From Desulfovibrio sp. (lineage in GTDB: Bacteria; Desulfobacterota; Desulfovibrionia; Desulfovibrionales; Desulfovibrionaceae): DNA of 55,039 bases. How positions within the stretch are numbered: position 1 is the first letter of the stretch; each line of letters begins with the position of its first letter. A model generated the notes under the pieces. It was not told where the DNA came from. It ran no database searches and saw nothing but the letters and a program-made list of their open reading frames with translations. The DNA lies in assembly GCA_031276485.1 (NCBI GenBank), contig JAISMY010000076.1:1-55039 (forward strand). The letters are read 5' to 3'. The translations under genes were made by a program, and so were the position numbers. This document shows positions 47,616 to 55,039 of the stretch, piece after piece.

Positions 47616-49748
47616 TCATGCTCCGTGCGGACCGGTGCAAAGGGAAAGGGCTTTTTCCAGAAATTTCAGCCCCCGGTCCGCCGCAAGCTGCGGATCCTTC
47701 AACGTCCCGTCCTGAAGCAGCACATTGTCGCACAGAATGAGCGCCGCTTCGGGGATGCGCCCGTCCTCGGGGTTCTTGAGGTACAGGCGCAGCAGGGAAC
47801 GGATCAGCGGGTGATCCGGATTCACTTCAAGAATGCGCGGCGGCGTTTCTTCCTTCTGCTGCACGGCGCGCATGAGCTTTTCCATGGCCGAGGTCATGCC
47901 CTCGGGCGCGGCAAGTAAGGCCGGACCGCCCGCAGGGCGGGAGGACAGGCGGACGTCCTGGACCTTTGCCGCCAGTACGGCGCGCAGCAAACCGAGCAGC
48001 TTGTCCAGGCCGGCTTTTTCGTCGTCGCCCAGAGCCTCCGCTTGCGGCGCGGATTCCCCGATGTCCGGAAAGGCGTCGAGCGCCCCTGCTTCCGCCTGCT
48101 CCACGGACTTGAACGCATGCTCCTTGTATGTGCCCAAGGCGTCAAGGGCAAGCTCGTCCACGGCGTCAAAAAGGTACAGCACCTCTATGCCCTTGCGCCG
48201 GAAGCTCTCCATGTACGGACTGACCTCCGCCGCCTCGGGTGAGGGCGCGACAAGGTGCCAGATTTCCTTTTGGCCTTCCTTGGCCCGTTCCAGATAGTCG
48301 TCAAGTCCGGTCAGACCGCCGGGGGATGAGGACGAGGCAAAACGCAGCAGGGTCGCCGCCCGCCCGCGGTTCACATAGTCGTGAAAGGCAAAACGCAGGT
48401 ATTTGCCGTGCAGTTTCCAGAACTTCGCGTACTTTTCCTTGTCTGAAGCCGCCGTTTTTTCCAGATGATCCAGCACCCGGCGCGTGATTGTCCCGGATAC
48501 GGCGCGGAGCAGGGCATTTTCCTGCAGGGTTTCCCGCGAAATGTTCAACGGCAGGTCTTCGGCGTCCACCACTCCGCGCAGGAATCCCAGGTAATCGGGG
48601 ACAAGCCCGGCGGCCGATCGCGCGATCAGCACACGCCGCGCGTAAAGGTCCGGACCCCGGCGCTCGCGCAGTGCGAGAAAGGGGTCCTGCTCCGTGCCGG
48701 GGATGAACATCAGGGCATTGAACTGTATGGGCGCATCGGCGGAAAAATGGACGAAGTCCAGAGGCTCCGCCGTATCATACGTCAGCTGCTTGTAAAACTC
48801 CGCATACTGCTGCGGAGTCACGGAAAATTTCGGCTCCCGCCAGAGCGCGGGGCTGGTGTTGATCAGCTCGCCTTCCAGGTAAATCGGGAAAGGCAGAAAA
48901 TTCGAATGCTTGCGGATAACGGCTTCAATCCGGTATTTTTCCAGAAATTCTTTATCTTCCGCCTTGAGTTTTGCCCGGACAACGGTGCCGCGTTTGTAGG
49001 GCGCGGCTTCTTCGCCTTCCAGGGCGCGGATGGTAAAGCCGCTCCGGCCGTCGGAACTCCAGATGTGCGGGCTTTCGTCGCCCTGAGCGGGTACGGAAAC
49101 GACCTCCACAAAGTCGGCGACCATGAACACCGAATAAAAGCCTATGCCGAAGCGGCCGATGATCTGTGTTCCGCCGGCGGCCGCCGCCGTCCGTCCGGAA
49201 TCGTCGTCCGCCCTGCGCGAAGTTGCCTCACCGGCATCGCCGGTGCCGCGCGCGGAGTTCTCTTTGTCCGTATCCGGAGCCTCCTCCGTTCCGTCCACGC
49301 CTCCGAAGCCGTCCGTACCCTCTGCCGGCCTCGGCGTCCCATCCGGAGATTCAGTAGAGGCCGGCGCGTCCCCGTCTGCCGGAGGAGTATCTTTATTCGC
49401 CGTTGCGCCGGCGGCCGCTTCCAAGCCCCGAACAAAGTCTTCCGAGCCGGATTTGGCGATGGTTCCCAGGTTGTCGGCCAGTTCCGCGGCGTTCATGCCC
49501 ACGCCGCTGTCCTGAATTTGCAGGACGCCGGCGATCTTGTCCACCGTGATGCGGATTTCCGGGGCTTGCCCGTCGTCGCGCGTACTCTCGCCCCTGCTCT
49601 GCAGGAAGCGCAGTTTGTCCAGGGCATCGGACGCGTTGGAAAGCAGCTCACGCAGGAAAATCTCCCTGTCCGCGTATAGAGAATGCGTAAGGATATTAAG
49701 GACTTTTGCTGTTTCTGCCTGAAATGTGCGTTGTGTGGTCGCAGCCAT
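47616..49748 (-). CDS. htpG: Molecular chaperone HtpG (Hsp90) with internal acidic low-complexity insertion
   Basis: FQAETAKVLNILTHSLYADREIFLRELLSNASDALDKLRF, QDSGVGMNAAEL, IIGRFGIGFYSVFMVAD. Confidence 0.95.
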   Translation of the reverse strand: MAATTQRTFQAETAKVLNILTHSLYADREIFLRELLSNASDALDKLRFLQSRGESTRDDGQAPEIRITVDKIAGVLQIQDSGVGMNAAELADNLGTIAKSGSEDFVRGLEAAAGATANKDTPPADGDAPASTESPDGTPRPAEGTDGFGGVDGTEEAPDTDKENSARGTGDAGEATSRRADDDSGRTAAAAGGTQIIGRFGIGFYSVFMVADFVEVVSVPAQGDESPHIWSSDGRSGFTIRALEGEEAAPYKRGTVVRAKLKAEDKEFLEKYRIEAVIRKHSNFLPFPIYLEGELINTSPALWREPKFSVTPQQYAEFYKQLTYDTAEPLDFVHFSADAPIQFNALMFIPGTEQDPFLALRERRGPDLYARRVLIARSAAGLVPDYLGFLRGVVDAEDLPLNISRETLQENALLRAVSGTITRRVLDHLEKTAASDKEKYAKFWKLHGKYLRFAFHDYVNRGRAATLLRFASSSSPGGLTGLDDYLERAKEGQKEIWHLVAPSPEAAEVSPYMESFRRKGIEVLYLFDAVDELALDALGTYKEHAFKSVEQAEAGALDAFPDIGESAPQAEALGDDEKAGLDKLLGLLRAVLAAKVQDVRLSSRPAGGPALLAAPEGMTSAMEKLMRAVQQKEETPPRILEVNPDHPLIRSLLRLYLKNPEDGRIPEAALILCDNVLLQDGTLKDPQLAADRGLKFLEKALSLCTGPHGA

Positions 49749-49807
49749 AGAGCCTCCTGAAAGCGTTTTTCGGGAGAACAGTTAAGTCGCTTACGGCGCA
49801 TGTCAAC

Positions 49808-49833
49808 ATATTGCCGTGCAATATTGCCGTGCA
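49808..49833. repeat. 13-bp tandem repeat (x2) in htpG upstream region
   Basis: ATATTGCCGTGCA twice (49808-49820, 49821-49833), flanked by CAACATATTGC. Confidence 0.7.
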
Positions 49834-49914
49834 ACATATTGCTCCACCGAATAAACATTGCCGGAGAGTTTTTACCTATGGATAGATACAATCAGAGTAT
49901 CATATAAAAATTAC

Positions 49915-50013
49915 GGGAACCTCTAAAAACCCTTTTCCAGACGGGATTGAGTGTTGTAAATTCAGTATTTGTCAGGTCGGCATATGACATAAATTTAGTT
50001 TTTAGAGGTTCCC
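49915..50013. mobile_element. 99-bp MITE-like element, perfect 16-bp TIRs and TTAC target duplication
   Basis: GGGAACCTCTAAAAAC (49915-49930) and GTTTTTAGAGGTTCCC (49998-50013); TTAC at 49911-49914 and 50014-50017. Confidence 0.88.
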
Positions 50014-50274
50014 TTACGAGAGTTTTTACCTATAGATAGATAACATCATAGCAACATAGCAACATCACAAAATTACAAGTTTTTCCGAGCTGTGTCGAGG
50101 CGTTGAGAAACATCCTGACAACATGCTTATTTTATAATATTTTTGTGCAGAAAATCTATCCGTTGATGTACACTCTCGGCATTTTACTTGAACACATTAC
50201 AGGAGGCGCAGGCTTGAGAGGCATGCGAGAACCAATTTCCGCCGGAAAAGCATGTTCAAGCACATCAGACCGCT

Positions 50275-51519
50275 TTAATAAGTTACGGCAGTAAGCCTGT
50301 TTATGTCTTCTTCGGACAAAGAGGGCCTTCTTTGTTGTACAAAGTCGGTCGCCTCAGCGCAGCGCGGTATGAGGAGCCGGGCAGCCTCAAGAAGCACATC
50401 AAGGCCCCGTGTCATATCTGTTCCGTCAATAACGGGAATAAGCCAATGTTCTATGTAGCGCCGGCTCACAGCCAGAGAGAGCATCGCTCCATGTCCGGGC
50501 CACATCCCTCCGTTACCCGCATATTGATGAATTGCGTTGGTCATGAAAATGCTTCCCCCCATATCTTCGCTGACAAGTTTTGCGAGCGATGCGGCAAGTT
50601 CAATCTTTTCGGCGGCCCCCTGAGCGGCGGCATAAGAAGTTCCAAGACGGACAATTGCCTCACCCGCTTCTCGTGTGCTTTTTTTCAGCGCGCCGTCCAT
50701 ACGCGGGTAGGTATCATCTTGGACAAGGCAAGGGTACCCGCTGTGCCTGGCGGCTTCCACGCAGCATTCTCCCACAACGGGATTGTCGAATTCCTTGTTC
50801 CAGCGCACGAGCAAAACCGTCTCCGATATGCGGTCCGCAAGCGGGGGAATAAACGCCTTTCCTTCCAGCATGATTATGGGCGCGCTGTCCATGCCGAGGG
50901 CGCGCATGATCCTCCCCTTGTTTCCCGCGGGAATACAGCCTTCAGCATCCTCGTTTGGGCCAATGCCGTCTCTTGAAGCATTAATGGACAACAACCAGCA
51001 GACCTTGGCGCCGCCGATCAAAAAACTCCCTCCCAAAAATTCGCCGCAGGTTCCGGAGAGGTTCTCTTCTTCGTAGAGAACGCCGTGGGGCCATGTTTTG
51101 CGCACCGTATCCAGAAGAGCCTTGGCAATTGCCAGGCAAAATGCTGCTGCGGACTCCATAACCCCTTGCCCGTAAATACGTCCGAATGCGTATGTCGCAA
51201 CAGTCTGCGGAGCATAGGAGCGCATGCCGACGGCACGCTGCATGAGAGACTCCTCGAAAGGGCTGAAGCCCCTTCTTGCGCTGGCCTCGCCGATACCGCC
51301 GCCCGATGTGGTCACCCGGACTCTTTCACGGCTCAGTAGCCGCGCCGACGAAATCGTGACTTCAAATGGGCATGCTTTATCGAGCAAAGCCAGAAGCAGC
51401 GCGAAACCCCCAGAATCCTCCTGGACAAAACCAGAATGGCTGTAAGCGTGGGCAATTCCCGCATGCCCGGCTATACCAAAAATACCGCGCACAATGGGAG
51501 AAGGAACAATTTCGTTCAT
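50275..51519 (-). CDS. Conserved-looking protein of unknown function, adjacent to the TRAP operon
   Basis: Long ORF, same strand as dctM; motifs AHAYSHSGFVQEDSGGFALLLALL and YEEENLSGTCGEFLGG; family not recognised. Confidence 0.8.
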   Translation of the reverse strand: MNEIVPSPIVRGIFGIAGHAGIAHAYSHSGFVQEDSGGFALLLALLDKACPFEVTISSARLLSRERVRVTTSGGGIGEASARRGFSPFEESLMQRAVGMRSYAPQTVATYAFGRIYGQGVMESAAAFCLAIAKALLDTVRKTWPHGVLYEEENLSGTCGEFLGGSFLIGGAKVCWLLSINASRDGIGPNEDAEGCIPAGNKGRIMRALGMDSAPIIMLEGKAFIPPLADRISETVLLVRWNKEFDNPVVGECCVEAARHSGYPCLVQDDTYPRMDGALKKSTREAGEAIVRLGTSYAAAQGAAEKIELAASLAKLVSEDMGGSIFMTNAIHQYAGNGGMWPGHGAMLSLAVSRRYIEHWLIPVIDGTDMTRGLDVLLEAARLLIPRCAEATDFVQQRRPSLSEEDINRLTAVTY

Positions 51520-51572
51520 AGAATCTCCGCGAATTACCGGTTCAGATGCGTTCGCCTTTTACGTAAACAGCG

Positions 51573-52844
51573 CTACAGCAACATAAGCGAAATGAAGGGC
51601 ACATATGCCAGCACAAGCAAACCTATAATCATAATGCCCAAAAAAGGAAGCACCGCAAGACTCAACCGCTGAATGCTCAAACCACTGATGCCGCAAGTTA
51701 CGAAAAGGTTGACCCCCACCGGAGGAGTGAGGAAACCAAGGGAAACGCCAACTATCATGATAATACCGAAGTGCGTAAGATTGATGCCAGACGTTTTAAT
51801 AATGGGAAGAAGCAAAGGAGTCAGGATAAGAATATTGGCAAGAGCGTCCATAAATGTGCCCAAAATCAAAAGAAGGATAACGATGACGAACAATAATAGA
51901 TAAGGGTTGCCGCTGACTCCCGACAAAAGATGCACAACAGCGTCCGGAACGTTGTGAATCATCAATATTTGACCGAGCGCCGTAGCAGCCGCCACCACCA
52001 GAAAAATAGCGGCGTTGGTGATGCCGGCACTTCTGAAAATGTCTTTCAGTTTGGCCCAGTCCAGAGTCCGCAGCACCAAACCCTCAATCAGGAAAGCATA
52101 ACAGACCGCAACGGCGCCTGCCTCCGTTGGTGTGGTAACTCCCCCATAAATGCCGCCCAATACAATAAGCGGGACACACAGCGCATATTTTGCGTTATTG
52201 AGGGAAGAGAGCGTTTCCCGCATTGAAGCGCGTTTGCCGCCCCCCTTGTATCTAAGACGTTTTGCCAGAAAATAGCTGAGCAACATAAGCAGAATGCCTA
52301 TGAAAACACCCGGCATGATTCCGGCTATGAACAGATCGCCAACGGAAACATTGGCTGTTGTGCCGTAAATTATAAGAGGCACGCTGGGCGGGATCATCAC
52401 CCCCAGGCATCCGGCGGCGGTATTCACAGCGGCCGAAAAGTCCTTGCTATAGCCTTCTTTTTCCATGGCAGGAATCATGATCCCCCCGACCGCCGCAACC
52501 GTAGCCGGGCTGGAACCACTGAGGGCGCCGTAAAACATGCAGGTGAGTACAGAAACATGGGCCATGCCCCCGGTAATGTGCCCTACGAGGCAACGAGAAA
52601 CTCTCAGCAGCGCATCGGCCATGCTCCCTTTTTGCATAATTTCTCCGGCAAGGACAAAAAAAATAACAGCTACCAAGGGAAAACTATCCAGTGAAAGGAG
52701 CATTTTCTGCATGAGAAATTCCGGCGGCAAACCGCTTGCCAGAATGCCTACGATGACGCCCAGGCAGAGAGAAACACCGATGGGGGTGCCAAGCAGCAGC
52801 AGCACTATTAATGTCACTGCGATGCATATGACAGGAAAGTCCAT
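51573..52844 (-). CDS. dctM: TRAP transporter large permease (DctM type)
   Basis: GTPIGVSLCLGVIVGI, SGSSPATVAAVGGIMIPAMEKEGYSKDFSAAVNTAAGCLGVMIPPSVPLIIYG. Confidence 0.96.
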   Translation of the reverse strand: MDFPVICIAVTLIVLLLLGTPIGVSLCLGVIVGILASGLPPEFLMQKMLLSLDSFPLVAVIFFVLAGEIMQKGSMADALLRVSRCLVGHITGGMAHVSVLTCMFYGALSGSSPATVAAVGGIMIPAMEKEGYSKDFSAAVNTAAGCLGVMIPPSVPLIIYGTTANVSVGDLFIAGIMPGVFIGILLMLLSYFLAKRLRYKGGGKRASMRETLSSLNNAKYALCVPLIVLGGIYGGVTTPTEAGAVAVCYAFLIEGLVLRTLDWAKLKDIFRSAGITNAAIFLVVAAATALGQILMIHNVPDAVVHLLSGVSGNPYLLLFVIVILLLILGTFMDALANILILTPLLLPIIKTSGINLTHFGIIMIVGVSLGFLTPPVGVNLFVTCGISGLSIQRLSLAVLPFLGIMIIGLLVLAYVPFISLMLL

Positions 52845-52916
52845 AAAAATACTCCAGAATCCGGCTGGTTATGCCTGCCCTGCTCCCCCGTAAGAAGCAT
52901 GTGCTTCCGGGGCAAT

Positions 52917-53399
52917 TTACGTCCGTGGTTGTCGTCGCAGTATGCCCATTTCCTCGCCAAGACGAACTGAGGCATGGATCCCCATAAGAAAGGCGCCCAG
53001 AGGGATTACCGCATACACGAAAAACATGGGAAACCCCATGGCCGGCGCAATCTGTTGCGTTTCATAGACAAAAAAAGTCATCTGAATCCCCCAGGTCACC
53101 ATAATCACGCTGAATATCACCGTGAAAAATGAACCGGCCAGACGCCCGATTTTTGAGAGATAAGGATTTTTGCTTTCGCGCAGAACGGTAACAGCCAGAT
53201 GTCTGTCAAACCGTTCGGCATATCCGGCTCCAAGATAAATGCTGACAATAAACAAATATCGCCCCAACTCCTCCGGCCAGTCCAAGGAATAGGCTACGAC
53301 ATAGCGGAAAAAAACTTGGGCGATGGTGACAATGCTCATAAGCGCCACAACAACAGGGACGACAACGGCTTCAAAGACATTGATCCAACGCAAAAACAC
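52917..53399 (-). CDS. dctQ: TRAP transporter small permease (DctQ type)
   Basis: Four hydrophobic segments; FRYVVAYSLDWPEELGRYLFI; between dctM and dctP. Confidence 0.93.
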   Translation of the reverse strand: MFLRWINVFEAVVVPVVVALMSIVTIAQVFFRYVVAYSLDWPEELGRYLFIVSIYLGAGYAERFDRHLAVTVLRESKNPYLSKIGRLAGSFFTVIFSVIMVTWGIQMTFFVYETQQIAPAMGFPMFFVYAVIPLGAFLMGIHASVRLGEEMGILRRQPRT

Positions 53400-53500
53400 C
53401 GCGAAACTCCTTCCCTCACCTTCCAGCGGGTTACATGAAGGGGCCCCCCGAAGTGAACCCCAAACCAGCAGTAAATACCTTTCGTCGGAACAGGCCCTAC

Positions 53501-54511
53501 TTATTTCCTGCTTTCGGCTATGGTGTTCTTTATGGCCTCAATAACGCCTGGGGGCACCGCATCGGCAAACTGGGGGATGATCGCTGAAGCCGCTTTGATC
53601 CAGCGTTGACGTTCTTCAGGATCAAGCTGTATGACCTCGCCGCCGCCGGCGACAATTTTTTCAAGAATTATGGCCTCATTAGAGCGAATGAGATCTCGTT
53701 CGAATTTCTGCATGACAAGAAAGGATTCTCGGATCCATGACTGTTGTTCAGGAGTGAGTTTACTGAAAAAAGGTTGAGAAACAAGGACCAGATGGGGACT
53801 GTAAAAGCTCCGCGTCAAAGTGACATACTTCGTAATTTCTGGAAACTTGTTGAACCAGGCGAGATTCAAATCAATATCCACGGCATCCACAGTCTTCTGC
53901 TGCAAGGCCGTATATACTTCGCCCCAGGCTACAGGAGTTGGATTCATACCGAATGCTTTAAGGATAGCTATATGAGCCTTGGAATGGGTAGCTCGGATTT
54001 TGAGATTTTTTGCATCCTTGAGCGTTCGTACAGGCCGGCTGCTGAATACGTTGCGGAAACCGATATCAATATAGCCAAGCCCGACGATTTTGTTCTTTTC
54101 CAACGATTTTGCCAATTCCTGTCCGATGGGTCCATCAGTGATAAGGTCGGCTTCATCATAGCTGTTGATAATAAACGGCATATCGAACAGCATCAGTTTG
54201 GGATTAAACACTGATAAATTGGTGGTGGAATCCGATCCCACCTGCAAGGCTCCCATTTGGAGGCCCTGAACAACGGCATCAAAGTTTCCGTATTTTGAGC
54301 TGTCGTAAATATCAACTCTGAAAGAACCGTTTGAGCGCCTTTCAAGTTCTGCCCTGAACAGTTCATACCCTTGTCCCATTGGATGCGATGGCACGTTGGG
54401 ATGAGCAAGCTTGATGACAACAGGCGCGGCGAGCAACGTGCCGGCGCATGCGATTACGCTCAGGAGGGTGAAGCAGACAACGATGCGGATTTTTTTCATT
54501 TTTGTCTCCAT
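53501..54511 (-). CDS. dctP: TRAP transporter substrate-binding protein (DctP type)
   Basis: Signal peptide; KLAHPNVPSHPMGQGYELFRAELERRSNGSFRVDIY; LKDAKNLKIRATHSKAHIAILKAFGMNPTPVAWGEVYTALQQKTVDAVD. Confidence 0.95.
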   Translation of the reverse strand: METKMKKIRIVVCFTLLSVIACAGTLLAAPVVIKLAHPNVPSHPMGQGYELFRAELERRSNGSFRVDIYDSSKYGNFDAVVQGLQMGALQVGSDSTTNLSVFNPKLMLFDMPFIINSYDEADLITDGPIGQELAKSLEKNKIVGLGYIDIGFRNVFSSRPVRTLKDAKNLKIRATHSKAHIAILKAFGMNPTPVAWGEVYTALQQKTVDAVDIDLNLAWFNKFPEITKYVTLTRSFYSPHLVLVSQPFFSKLTPEQQSWIRESFLVMQKFERDLIRSNEAIILEKIVAGGGEVIQLDPEERQRWIKAASAIIPQFADAVPPGVIEAIKNTIAESRK

Positions 54512-55039
54512 CGGCTATGTAATTACAGGATGAGTCTGCGGTGCGCTCTTAGGCCCTACAATCAGCCTACAATCATGGCGCATTCTGCGCGTCCGAAAGC
54601 ATGTCCGGAAATATGTTGCTTATCCGCCCTTCGTGAACTAATTATTTTGCATAAGCATATCTGAAAACAGAGTTATCAGCCTGTTATGGTTCACCCTCTG
54701 TCGGCGCCGGCGCTCTTCCACGTTTTCATATTTCATACCAAGTTGGCGGCAATAGGCAGTTATTTTATAAAAATATGCTAAATTTATCAGTATAATACGA
54801 TGGATATTTCATCGAATTTACACTGTATTGATTGCAACTTGGTATCACTTGGCAGGCAAGTCCTTCTCCGGTTGCGAGCATGTCCCGCCTGACCTTGGCG
54901 ACCCTGAAAAACGGCGCAAACCCGAGAGGAGACGTGTGTCAAAAAAACCGGAAAATCGTCGAAAATCGACAGGAAGGGCATCCGAACGCGAAGTAACGGC
55001 ATAAAAAATCACCAATGGAGCAAAAGAGCATCCTGAAAA

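Noticed and set aside
1-55039. Enrichment of the hexamer GTACTC
   Set aside because: It recurs visibly in the window, but a rough count is close to chance expectation for a 55-kb sequence
1-55039. tRNA or rRNA genes
   Set aside because: No cloverleaf, T-loop or rRNA signature recognised by reading; a tRNAscan/Infernal run would be needed to be certain

Overview
High-GC, gene-dense bacterial chromosomal window. Protein content suggests Desulfovibrionaceae or a close relative, but this is inferred from gene content and no search was run. Left end: a Lap-type type I secretion / adhesin-retention locus (LapB-like ABC exporter, two tandem HlyD-type adaptors, LapG-like Cys protease, and a membrane PAS/HD-GYP-like protein whose HD-GYP catalytic residues are lost). 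Then tpx, holB, paaK-ACT-aminotransferase, queF, a lower-GC methyltransferase/glycosyltransferase insert, rpsA, xseA/M23/xseB/ispA/dxs, motA/motB, ftsH, a GntP permease/MaoC/acyl-CoA dehydrogenase operon, an ABC exporter, a histidine phosphatase, lgt, an intact HD-GYP response regulator, glnS, an L,D-transpeptidase with two NTF2-like domains, pyrE, purB, an FmdB-like protein, htpG and a TRAP transporter operon with an unassigned partner protein. Best leads: (1) a degenerate HD-GYP receptor next to lapG, possibly a non-GGDEF/EAL replacement for LapD; (2) a 99-bp MITE-like element with perfect 16-bp TIRs and a TTAC duplication; (3) a family of ~180-bp inverted-repeat elements, one copy of which separates motA from motB; (4) low-complexity insertions inside conserved enzymes (HolB zinc module, HtpG ATP lid, IspA); (5) a 35-codon basic ORF with a strong Shine-Dalgarno that the ORF track missed; (6) a single CRISPR-repeat-like 32-mer upstream of lapG. 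No tRNA, rRNA or CRISPR array was recognised.
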